Made by a program: the position numbers and the translations under genes. The notes below the pieces were generated by a model. It was not told the DNA's origin and searched no databases. It saw nothing but the letters and a program-made list of their open reading frames with translations. Of a stretch of 64,000 bases of DNA, positions 21,887-31,668 are shown in pieces. The first letter of the stretch is position 1; the number at the start of each line of letters is the position of its first letter. Source of the stretch: Capillidium heterosporum (Eukaryota; Entomophthoromycota; Entomophthoromycetes; Entomophthorales; Capillidiaceae); contig WBMQ01000012.1 in the NCBI GenBank assembly GCA_016630905.1, positions 62,001 to 126,000 on the forward strand, written 5' to 3'.

Positions 21887-23540
21887 TGTTACCAGAAAAT
21901 CTCTAAGGCATTATAAGTTGGTTCTGCTGGGCTAAAATGGATTGATTTTTTCTATCTAATGTTGAAAAACGGCTGTAGGGAGTTTATTGGGAAGTTTTTG
22001 TAGCTGGTTCATATTGATTTAAGTTGGGTATTTATGACAGCTATATCGACTTCATTTTAAAGTTTATCTTTGTTCGATAGAAAGCTTAAAAATAGCTAAA
22101 AATTAATTAAATGTCTGGTTTTCCGAATATAATTGCATTAGTTTACTTCCAAGCTCCAATACTTTCTATTATTGAGAACATGTACTAATTTCATTGGATA
22201 CAAAGTACAATGGCTTGATATTAAAGGTGTTAGAAGTATGCTATATTTTCAATTAAATGCTCAGCAATCTAAAAAATGAATAGCTAGTATAGCTAAATAG
22301 GATTTTTAAAAATTGCATTGTTTTAAAGTAAGTGTTTAACATCTTATTTAGCCATATTAGCCATTGGTTTTTTATATTATGAAACATTTAATTGGAAAAT
22401 GGACCTTATTCGACTGGATAGGTTTTCGAACTTTTTTGAGATTGTCAAGTACCACTAAATAAAGGTATACTTACTAGCTTGTATCATAAGCATAGGATAT
22501 TTTACTTTTACCTGGTCTTATTTTTGTTGAAGGATGCTATTATATAGAAACTACTTGCCATCTCGACAAATTTTGAAAGACATGTTGAGTCTATAAATAT
22601 ACTCCAATGGATTGAGCAGTTACATCATTTCAAATAAATTTTTTAATATATAAACAGTAATGAACACCTATATGTATGGGTAAGTTTCATGTTAGGTGTA
22701 GCACCAACCAACTTAAAGCAAAAGGAATATAGCAAGTAAGTCCGAAGCTAAAAATGCAGAGATCAAAAGTTTATTTAAAGAATTCTTCTAAAAGTTAATA
22801 TAAACTCAGTTGATACTGCCATCGACAGTAGCTTGCCTTCACAGGTACAGAGTCTACTGATTGATAATTTTAATATAGCACTTGTCTATAAAGTGTAACC
22901 TTAGAGTAGCTAAATGTAAGATGCTTAGTACATGTATGTTTGCATTCAAAAAATAGGGGTAGTTTTCAAATTTGTACATTTTATATGATGGGGCTCAAAA
23001 CTATAGACACCTTTTAGATCTAAACGTAGCAGGAAAGCTACCAACTTCAGATCCATCTTTCAAATAATGGCTTGCTAGTATCGATGATTGTTACATACTT
23101 TTTAATGTATATTCCTCTACAATTTGTATAGTTAGCTAAATATAGTAAAACTACTGATTACTGGAAAGCTAGCATTTAGAAGTTTACGTCGAAAGCAAAC
23201 TTTAGTCTTGAGGCATAATTCATCTTCAAATCTAAGGCAAAACCAAAAGGGCTTTATAAAGACTCTAGGACTTATCTATTAATTCTATTCCTTTGAAGAT
23301 TTAATCTAGATATGAAATAGAGGTGGATAAAAGTTGCTTCCTAAACATTTGTTTAAAGCCTATTTGGCCTAGTACAAAGCTTTAGCTTCGAGTAGCTTAA
23401 TTTTAGTTAAAAGTAGTGGGTTGAGCTGTAGCATTAACGGAAGCGGAGCTGCACTTATTTTAAGCCTTGGTCCGAGACGCTTTGAAGGAAGGAAAGAATA
23501 GTAGGCGATACGTAGCCACCTAAAGATGTGAAAAGCAGTA
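21887..23540. other. gene-free region (left arm)
   Basis: No coding frame recognised. 22250-22345 is a diverged copy of 29824-29925 (shared blocks around AAAATGAAYAGYTAGTATAG), an old internal duplication. From 22905 on the sequence is paralogous to 59704 onward in the right flank. The single length difference between the arms lies here (22639-22644). Mirrored at 41322-42974. Confidence 0.5.
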
Positions 23541-23637
23541 TAAAAAGAGTATCGATAACTCGAATCCTCAACAAAACATCACAACAAACAGTCCAGATAC
23601 ATTTCCAACTTATTTCCTAGCCTCCACCATCGCCAGT

Positions 23638-23946
23638 ATGGTAGCCAGTGCTAAGTGCTTGACTCCAAACAGTCCCTGCGATAGTATCTGCGCATTCAAT
23701 TACCAAAGCTCTGGACTTGACATATTCTTCCACTTCAGGCCCGAACTCCTTGATGAAACCAATGCAGCCAGTATGAAGAAAGCCTACAGGTGCATCAATG
23801 CCGTCCTCAATTTCAAAGCCAAGTTCATTTTGAACAATTATGTTAATTTTATCATCTTGCACAAGGCCAAGAGTTGCGATGGTCCAGTTATCAACAAGTT
23901 CCCGAGTGCTAAAGAATTTGAAGGCTACAGAATGCTGTCCTGGTAG
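23638..23946 (+). CDS. small protein of unknown function (left arm)
   Basis: A 102-residue frame with five cysteines and no recognised domain, signal peptide or membrane segment. A TATA-box-like TATAAAAAG lies about 100 bases upstream (23539-23547), followed by a CAA-rich leader, which favours real transcription. The frame stays open upstream of the ATG for a dozen codons. The paralogous sequence at 60447-60560 kept the leader and TATA box but lost the ATG and about 190 internal bases, so the gene was dispensable there. Function unknown. Mirrored at 40916-41224. Confidence 0.45.
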   Translation: MVASAKCLTPNSPCDSICAFNYQSSGLDIFFHFRPELLDETNAASMKKAYRCINAVLNFKAKFILNNYVNFIILHKAKSCDGPVINKFPSAKEFEGYRMLSW

Positions 23947-24287
23947 TGTTTCGTCCAGCTCTGTTTCAATGAGTATTGCAAGATTTTGTTACCATGACGC
24001 ATCTAGATCACCATAGCTAGGAAATAAATTGTTAGTAAATATGTAGATACTTTTATATATAGGTACGCATTTTATAAATAGATTGATAACTATTCAACTA
24101 ATGGCCTATTTAATATCCACTAAAAGAATGTAGTATAGGTTTAATACTACCTAATCATTTAATTTAATAACACTCTTTATTTAAATATATTTTAAACTAC
24201 TAATAGATATTTAAACAAATTTGCAAAATTTTTTAAGCTACTTAAAAAAGTGTACATTATACAGTTGGTGGCCTATTGTATATAAAA

Positions 24288-25010
24288 TGTAACAAGCTTA
24301 GTTGTTGCAATTTCTATTATTAGGTCACTGACCTATTCTTCTCTGCTTTTCTTTGTCACTTTCCTCATTAACTTCGATCTTTCCATCCTTAATTCGTAAC
24401 TATTTTAGTCACAAATATGCTCCACATCCCAGATATTTTTGATTCCCTTTATTACTTGGTGTTAGCCATCATCAAGAAACTCCAGCTATTAGCAGCATAG
24501 CACCAGATCATGGCTTTCTAACGATGATAACTCACCAGTAGTAGTCGGCATTATCACAGACTTTTCTGGCTAAACTTGGCAAAAACCTATTTAATCTGTA
24601 AAATAATTAATTGAGGTAGAAATCTAATCCATCAGATATAATTATTGCCGAGATTCCAAAGAGGTATTTAAATCTCTTGTTGTTATCCAAAGCGGGTATC
24701 TTGACAACGCTTCACCTTGCTATTCTAGCTGTTACTCACTTCTTGATCTCATTCTCTAGTCTACGAATAAAATCTTGTTCCTAGTAAGTCTCCTAATTAT
24801 TAGATAACATTACTATGTGGTTCGACTTCTATACCTTCTTAGCTCACTCTGTTCAAACTTTTTTCGCTTCCCTTTGGACTTACCTCTGAGTGATTCATAT
24901 TACCAATGCTGTGGTCGGCATTAGTTTTACTGCTCCAACCTATCCTGCCATACACTCCCATTATGACACTATCATTAGTTGAATCCAACGGCACCTCCCT
25001 AGACCTTACA
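24288..25010 (+). mobile_element. family A LTR, short form (left arm)
   Basis: It starts TGTAACAAGC and ends AGACCTTACA. The family A reading frame begins ATGTGGTTCGAC at about 24812 and has two in-frame stops. The flanks TAAAA and TCTGG do not match, so no target duplication is visible. Its 3' part is shared with 61571-61768 in the right flank, which means it was in place before that older duplication. Confidence 0.75.
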
Positions 25011-25717
25011 TCTGGGAAGTATTAGTTTTGGATAATATTAAGAACTTATAGCTCCTAGTCATATTACCGCTTTTCTGAAACTAGGGGGTGACTTTTTATA
25101 GGTGAGCTTATAGAAAGGCACTCATATTTACTAAACCAAGTAGTAAACTAATAGCCAAAAGAAAAAAATACAACTACTCGGCCGTCTGCCTTTGAAAGTA
25201 AATATTTCATCTTCCCAATACCCACAACCTTAAATATCGTCTATTAGTGACAAGAGCACTGTTAGCCGCACTTTTAAAGTACTTATATTGGAAACTTCAA
25301 TTTGATTTCCATAATCCCTCAACTTTTTATCATTTGAATGTGAAGTACACCGCTCAATTACACATGAAGGTAAGCCCATATTTATCATTGCACTAGTTCC
25401 TCCAAGTTGTACTATCCATCTTTGGTGACTTTCAACCCTATTTTAGTGCTAACTACCAGAAATTAGCAACCTATATCAGTAACCGAGTTTCACTTGCAAA
25501 AGTTTAGCAAGGAGCCCACAGTTGCAATGAAACCTTGAGTGGCAATTGAAAGTTGAATATTTGGATAGCAGTTTTTGAAACTTTGCCGTTTCTTTTTCTT
25601 TTCAACTTTTTACGGTAGTAAATGGCTATCTAAAACAACAGAATGTTATAAAGCAGTTAGTATGTGGCTTTACATCAGCCAAATTCATCAGCACAGCAAC
25701 AAGTAGCTTCAACTATC
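25011..25717. other. upstream region of PH-domain gene (left arm)
   Basis: Non-coding as far as I can see. It is paralogous to 61769-61891 plus 62816-63402 in the right flank, interrupted there by a family C LTR. Many substitutions separate the copies and no frame is preserved, in contrast to the PH gene itself. Mirrored at 39145-39851. Confidence 0.5.
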
Positions 25718-26505
25718 ATGGATATTATGGAAACGACTGAATCCTCATCTCGCTTTGTAACCCACCTATTACAAACTTTGTGGCCGAATATATTGGAAAA
25801 TATCTATACAAAACAAAGCTATACCAACTTAAGCCTGCCCAAGGAGTACCTATTTCTTATTAAGAAGCTCAATATGTGTAGCAAGAAGCTGGATAGAAAT
25901 CAAAATCAAAGTAGCATAATGAATCGTAGGAAAGGATTCCACTCGAGTATCACCAGGATGATGGATAGTAAGTTCAACATATCAACCAGATACGTCAGGA
26001 CAGATTCAACTATATCTAATCTATCTACATCATCTACGAACTCTAATAGCATCTCCAAGTACAAAATTTTCAACTACTATAGCTTCGATAATAGCTTTTA
26101 TGATCTTAACATCATGTCTATTGACAAAAAATAGTTTTGAAGGAAGGCTGGTTATACAAAAGCAGCTCTAGTTTAAAATTTCTTTCGACAAAGTTGAGCT
26201 TCAAACCCTTTTACTGTATACTGACCTGCAACTACCTGCTCTTATTTGCTAGTGACGAGCCTAGCTCCATGACCTACAAGTGCTACAAGCTCAGCTTACT
26301 GTCAAGGCTCGAAATGGTAAACTTTGATAGTAACAATTGCATCACTACCAATAAATTTGACGATGCTTTGAAGCGAGATAGATGTGCCATCAAGTTGACA
26401 TTCAAGAACAAGTTTAATTCCATCTATATAAGATATGATCACTTTTCTGAGCTGAAGAATTTGGCTGCTATATTGAAAGCATCAGTCAATTCTAGCAGCA
26501 TATAG
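25718..26505 (+). pseudogene. PH-domain protein, disrupted by a 1-base deletion (left arm)
   Basis: The first frame (ATG at 25718 to the stop at 26132-26134) encodes a Ser/Asn-rich region of about 138 residues. The second (from about 26137) encodes a PH-like domain opening KEGWLYKSSSSL, with the beta-strand pair FYCILTCNYLLLF and a closing helix ELKNLAAILKA. Comparison with 63403-64000, where the same junction reads in one frame, shows that a single T was lost at about 26132 (AAAAAATAG against AAAAAATTAG). PH domains bind phosphoinositides or protein partners at membranes. No other domain is visible, so the role of the protein is unknown. The lesion is present in both arms. The second half might still be translated from an internal start, but no good ATG precedes it. 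Confidence 0.65.
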
Positions 26506-26834
26506 CAGTAGGCATTCTTAAGAAATTTGCAAATAAAAAAGCAATATATTTTATATACAGCATGGTTTACTATATTCTATTACTTTATTTATTTGCTATG
26601 ATATAATTTTAAAAGTTCAGCTTTTGCTACTTATAGACCTTATGTGAAAGTTTGAACTAAGATAGCTTTAAGATTTTCTCATTTTAAAGCTGATATATGT
26701 CTAGTTTCTGGACCTTTAATATTAAAAAACATATAGGCTATATATTTTTAAACACATTAAGTGCTAAATATCAAACTTTTTAATAAACTAATTTGGATTA
26801 ATGACTAAAATTCAAATGAAATATACATATTAAA

Positions 26835-27880
26835 TGTAACAACCCTGGTTGTCACAATCCCGATTATTAGGTCATAGACCTATTCCTTTCTTAGATTCCC
26901 TTCCTCTTTCTACTTCTTACTAATTTTCAAATTCTTTTTTTTTGTTCTCCAATTCATAACTATCTTAGTTATGAATCCACCCCACATATCAATTATTTCG
27001 ATTACCTTGATTATTTTCTTAAACTTGACCATAACCTGGGAACTCTAGCGATTAGCAGCACATTAGCTGATCCACACCTTCCAATCATGGAAACGCACCA
27101 GTAGTAGTTAATCGAATTACCGGCTCTTTTGGATAAACTTGGTAAACACTCAATTAATCTATAGAGTAGTGGATTGCCGAAGGGGAAACCAATCCCGCTA
27201 GCATCACTACAACCACGATGCCAAAGAGATATTTAAACCCCTCGACGACTACCAAAAGCCGGCATCTTGACAACGTTCCACCTTGCTATTTTCTAAATAG
27301 CTGTTACTCACCCCCTGTCCCTAGCCATAGCTGTTCCCAGCAGCCTGATCCCGTCCTTTGTCCCTAAATAAACTTATACTTTACCCGTACTTTTACTTTC
27401 AGCATAGTAATACTATGTGGTCTAGTCTCCCTGTCCTTCCAGCCTCCTATTACCTTTTGACGATCCTCGCTACCCTCGGATCTCATCTTCTTTGGGCAAT
27501 TAATGTTACTAATACCGTCTACCCCTTTGAACCAACGTTGACCTATCAACCAACTCCTACTTTTGACCCTAACACTGTGGCACCGGTGGTCGCACAACCA
27601 CCACCTAGCCGGCCCCCTTTAGTTCAGCACCACTCCACTTCCCAGTCCCAACCCGTCTCTTTAGTTCCCTCCTGGAACTGGGACTTGACTACCATTGTAT
27701 GGGCGCTCCTTATGTTGTATCTCCTTCACCTGGCTGTCCGGCCTGCCCTCCGGAGAATTCAAGCTTTTGTCACCAATGCAGTAGTGGGCCTTAGTTCCGT
27801 TTTCCTGACCTACCACGTCATGAGTTCCCAATATGATGCCATCATTGACTGGATCCAGCGATACCTCCCTGGACCTTACA
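26835..27880 (+). mobile_element. solo LTR, family A, long form (left arm)
   Basis: 1046 bp from TGTAACAACC to ACCTTACA with a perfect 5-bp duplication TTAAA (26830-26834, 27881-27885). This is the best-preserved copy of the family and carries the intact hydrophobic frame listed at 27415. Confidence 0.93.
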
Positions 27881-27900
27881 TTAAATACAATTTATCATAA
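27415..27900 (+). CDS. LTR-encoded hydrophobic protein, family A, long form (left arm)
   Basis: The frame starts with ATGTGG near 27415 inside the LTR and stays open past its end at 27880, closing at 27900. It has an N-terminal membrane segment (YYLLTILATLGSHLLWAI), then about 60 residues rich in Pro, Gln, Ser and Thr. A second segment (IVWALLMLYLLHLAV), a basic RPALRR and a third hydrophobic stretch follow, before a closing block SSQYDAIIDWIQRYLPGPY. The copies at 57814 (+) and 56967 (-) keep the same organisation. Short-form copies keep only the C-terminal half. In a full element this would continue into the interior, as Ty1 Gag does from its LTR, so it could be a Gag N-terminus or a separate membrane protein. 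The start seven residues upstream of the LTR-typical ATGTGG is less likely. Confidence 0.6.
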   Translation: MWSSLPVLPASYYLLTILATLGSHLLWAINVTNTVYPFEPTLTYQPTPTFDPNTVAPVVAQPPPSRPPLVQHHSTSQSQPVSLVPSWNWDLTTIVWALLMLYLLHLAVRPALRRIQAFVTNAVVGLSSVFLTYHVMSSQYDAIIDWIQRYLPGPYIKYNLS

Positions 27901-28015
27901 ACTAATTTGCCTTAACAAATATAGCTATATGTTCTTTTGAAACACTAGCCTTTTACCGAAAAGTTGCTTGAAAATAGAAGATATATTTGAAATCGATTTG
28001 AAAATATGATTGCAA

Positions 28016-29108
28016 TTATTGTTGGACATATTGAGCATCCTTTTGCTGTTGTATATCCTTGTCATTGGACTGCTTGTACATGTTGTTGGCCCTGGCGAAC
28101 TGACTAGAGTCAACATTGGAGAGGACAACCTCGTTGGAGTTGGGACTGGCTTCGGGTAGGGGGTCAGCTGGGGGTAGGAGGGAAGTAGGCTGGGCCAATT
28201 TTTGGATTGATAACCAGTTGATGAGTGAGAGTTTTACTTTGAATTTTATGTATAGGTTCCTGTGGCTCATACTCTAATAAACGAACATATTTTCCCTTTC
28301 GATACATTTTACTTCATCTATTTGAAAGTTAAGCAAAAATAAACAATCAAAAGTTTTCTTAAAGTGATAGTTTCTCCAGTAATTATAGTAACTATAAAAT
28401 TACACCCATCAAGATAACAAATTACAAAATTTCCACTACTTAAAGCGGTGGCCAATTTGATGCTGATACTAATGTGTAGGCTTTGCCCTTACATATAAAA
28501 CTTTCGTGGGGTTCCTGCTCTAACAGAATAATTATGGATCCAGGGACCATGCCTAGTAGATGGTCACCCATGTTTTTAAAATAAATTTTCTTGTTGGACT
28601 TTATACCAGTTGAATGGCAATTTTTAACTGCCTATATATCATTATCAACTTTTTCCTTTCACAGTTCTTGTACTATCCCGCTTTTTTATCAAACTCACCT
28701 TTGCCATTACAAGCTTGATATGGCAGTTGCATTTGATGGACGAGTAGACTCATCTGACGGTACTTGACCTTAATATTATAGCTTTGGTACAGGTCGAAGA
28801 CTTGCATTGAGCTTTCTTGATCACCACGGCCATTACAGATCGTACAAACAGACCACGTTTGTACAGGTACTTGGACGACTTTTCCAGTGTACAAATAGCT
28901 CAAAATTATCGAAAGTTGATGATCGATATCTCTACTCTTAGGAGGGCTCAAAGGTTGACATCGCTAACATCCACCGAACATACACCCACCAAATACATGG
29001 GAGAGCAAGACTTTTGGGTTCTACCCCCATCCCATTTCCTATTCAACCTATCTTCACCCAACCAGTTGTAGATATCCTGCTTCTGGGGATCATTTGGTAC
29101 TTCATAAG
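28016..29108 (-). pseudogene. class-A DnaJ (Ydj1/DNAJA-like) co-chaperone, decayed (left arm)
   Basis: From 29108 down, the minus strand reads the last part of a J domain (YEVPNDPQKQDIYNWLGEDRL), a decayed Gly-rich region, then RDIDHQLSIILSYLYTGK and the zinc-binding region (CTICNGRG, KVKYRQM, ACNGKGEF). The substrate-binding part follows (GSIIILLEQEPHESF, then FVICYLDG), and the C-terminus is NLYIKFKVKLS, INWLS, KLAQ, SLLPP. This is the full order of class-A Hsp40 proteins, which deliver clients to Hsp70. It is broken by stops and frame changes. Most zinc-binding Cys have become Tyr or Phe, and the C-terminal prenylation Cys is also Tyr (AQYVQQ). A family A LTR (29109-29594) replaced the start of the J domain. 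I found no clear J-domain start beyond that LTR. Mirrored at 35754-36846. Confidence 0.82.
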
Positions 29109-29594
29109 TGTAAGATCCAAGGGGGTGCCGTTGGATCCAACTAACGATGGTGTCATAATGGGAACGTATGACATAAGAGGTCAGGACAGTAGAACCAACG
29201 CCGACCACCGCATTGGAGATATGAATCATCCAAAGGAGGTAAGTCCAAAGGGAAGCGAAGAAAGGCAGAAAGTAGTGAGCTGAGAGGTCAGAGAATTCAA
29301 ACCATATAGTCACGTTATCTAATAACTAAGAGATTTACTAAGATCAAGACTTTAAAGGTCTATGATAATACAAACAACTACTGAAGAGCTCTCCATTGTT
29401 GCAATTCCAGGACCTGATGCTATGCTGTTGATAAAAGAGATCAAAAATATCTAAGCTATGGAGCGAGTTGGTGGCTAAAATAGCTATAGATTAAGGATTA
29501 GAAGATCGAGGTTATAAGGAAAGTGGCAAAAGAAAACAGAGAGTAATGAGTCTATGATCTAATAATTAGCATTATAGCGACCAAAGCTGCTACA
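29109..29594 (-). mobile_element. family A LTR, short form, inside DnaJ pseudogene (left arm)
   Basis: On the minus strand it starts TGTAGCAGC and ends GGATCTTACA, and joins the DnaJ relic directly. The flanks (GATAA, CTTAT) are not a duplication, so sequence was lost at one side. Its family A frame is open and fuses in frame with the J-domain remnant, giving a chimeric 121-codon frame (29313-28948) that is an accident of the insertion. Confidence 0.75.
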
Positions 29595-29994
29595 TTATCT
29601 AACCATGGCTACAACTGCAAGCCTGGATGTTATAGCAACTTACCATATAATAAGATGGCTAGCTTTAATAGGTATTGGACTTAAAAATGAATGTGCGGCT
29701 CTAGATGTTAAGTATGTATTCCAAATAAACAGTAAACTTTATACATACAGACAATTTTTTCCTCTACCATGTTGTAATTTTATAGCTAAAGTCGTCTAAT
29801 AGAATAAAGTCACATTTTCCAGCTAAATGTGCAGTCATCTATAAAATGAACAGTTAGTATAGTTACATAATAAGGCATTTAATAATTGTGTATTTTCAAA
29901 GTAATTGTGCAGTTAGTATGGTGGCTTAATATTAGACTGTATAACTACTTAGTTATAAAGAAACTATACAATAGTATACTAGTTATTTTGTATG
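29595..29994. other. intergenic, possible old duplication (left arm)
   Basis: 29824-29925 is a diverged copy of 22250-22345. No J-domain coding sequence was found despite lying where the 5' part of the DnaJ gene would be expected. Ends with GTATG, the target duplication of the next LTR. Confidence 0.4.
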
Positions 29995-30714
29995 TGTTGG
30001 GAAACGTCCACAAGGAACGTTCACCAGCTGGGGTTAGCCAGGGAGCAACGGTAGCCAGGACTCCATAAAGGCTAAGAACGTTGACCATAAGGCTATATAA
30101 GGAGGAGGCTCGTGCTTGTAGCCTAATCCAGAGACGGTGGGCAGATAGGAATACTCCAAGGGTAGCCATCAGGCTAAGGAGCACAGTCGGGTTCATTGGT
30201 TCAGGAGGGTTCTAGGGTTTAGTTCAGATCAATTCGGTTCAGTTCTTTTGTTCGGTTCAGATCAGCGCAACTCTCTACTGTCGAGGGATGCCGATTATCA
30301 GTTCTACGTTATACTATGCAGGGAGTCTATACTATGCCAATAGCAGAAGAAATATCAAATGATTCAATATGTTTATTTAATAATAACTTAACCTACTACT
30401 AAGTTCACCGTGGGCCTTATATAGGTGACTTGTCTTTAGTAGTTGGTACTTAGAATACTAGTAATTGACGTTTTCCCTAATCCATCAGTAACACTATTCC
30501 TCTTGTTTTCTGGGCATTCGTCATTAACCCAAGAAATGCCAAGGCTGATTTAGAGACAGTCAATGCTAAATAAAACGCTTAATTCATGCTAAAGAGAAAA
30601 GAACTTCTAGCATTGCTAGGATCAATGCCGAACTGGTAATCTATGTGTCCGGAATGTAAAACTGAATTCTAGTTATTAAGTGAAGCTACAGCTAATTAGA
30701 AGTATTTCCTTACA
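29995..30714 (-). mobile_element. solo LTR, family B, long form (left arm)
   Basis: 720 bp. The minus-strand ends are TGTAAGGAAA and CCCAACA, with a perfect duplication GTATG (29990-29994, 30715-30719). It carries an intact family B frame, described at 34666 in the mirror copy. Confidence 0.93.
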
Positions 30715-30889
30715 GTATGTAAACTAATGTGTAGTTTATAGAATAATACAAAGTTTGTTTCTAATTGAATTGATAGGAAGAGCTTATTTAATTACTAGCT
30801 TAATGCGTAATAGCTGCATTTAAATAGATTGGCCAATAAATTCGAAACAACACTGCCAATTTGTATAAATTACTTTACTACAAAACTAC

Positions 30890-31086
30890 TTAGTAACTGC
30901 ATAATAGATTGAATAATCTGTAATCATTTGTTGACTACATAACATATCAAGGAATTTATTAGCTATTTAATAACTGCATAATAGATTGAGAAACCTAGTA
31001 ATTATTATAGCGACTACGTAATTACTAGGTGACTACCTAATTGCTATAGCGACTACGTAATTACTGGATGACTACCTAATTAACAT
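30890..31086. repeat. short interspersed direct repeats, possible transposon subterminal array (left arm)
   Basis: TAACTGCATAATAGATTGA occurs at about 30896 and 30972. GACTACGTAATTACT occurs at about 31012 and 31052, and GACTACCTAATT at about 31032 and 31071. Such arrays near the ends of DNA transposons serve as transposase binding sites. Here they lie about 650 bp outside the transposase gene of the loop and are mirrored at 33776-33972. Assignment to that transposon is inference. Confidence 0.45.
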
Positions 31087-31668
31087 AATCTCCAGCTAAT
31101 ACTTTGCAGATACCATATATCTTAATTTCCAATTATTTATATGAACTATACTAATAAATTCCCCTATTCAATAGCCTTCATATTCTGTATAGAACTTTTC
31201 ATTTGGTTCAGTAGATCCTGAGAACCGACTCCTGGTATTTTATACAGGCTGGGAATCTATAAACTCAAAGTTGGAGCTTACTGAAGCTGCAGACACTTCG
31301 ATTTCAAAACTATGGGTATATCTCGAGATCCAGTTATTTAATTTTGATAAAATAGTGTATTTCGCATAACTTTTATATATCTATAATTCTAGAAAGTTTT
31401 AAGTTGATTGAGGCACTTTTTGTGCTTCCAATTTACTATTTCTATATATACAATTTTTCAAAACTTTATATATGTGCTCTACTAATCTGTAGCTTTCAGA
31501 ATTGATAATATATATCTTATGTCGTGGCCTAGATACTTGGCTGCTGTATTTAGTAGCTTTTGAAAAAGTATATTAAAGGCTTTTTATTACCAAAGTCCAT
31601 ATTGTTTCAAGCCTAATCAAAGGCTGAAATATCTATATATCAAAAATTCTAATCTAATGCGAATAATG
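31087..31668. other. innermost left arm, gene-free
   Basis: Non-coding AT-rich sequence mirrored exactly at 33194-33775. It is a candidate for one long terminal inverted repeat of the transposon in the loop, but the true element ends cannot be told from the palindrome. Confidence 0.4.

Larger units (their letters stand above)
8553..31668. repeat. giant inverted repeat, left arm (23,116 bp)
   Basis: This arm is the reverse complement of 33194-56308. All reading frames in it recur on the opposite strand with coordinate pairs summing to 64861 (outer part) or 64862 (inner part). The change of sum is explained by one homopolymer, T6 at 22639-22644 against A5 at 42218-42222, and no other difference was found in the stretches I compared. 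The outer edge at 8553 was placed by comparing bases (8552 no longer matches 56309). The inner edge at 31668 pairs with 33194. Frame lesions in the decayed genes are shared by both arms, so those lesions predate the duplication. Confidence 0.93.

Noticed and set aside
25011-25060. Continuation of the family A frame past the LTR end (WEVLVLDN) as element interior
   Set aside because: The similar-looking EV in the copy at 35754 belongs to a J domain, so the resemblance is coincidental and no shared interior exists.
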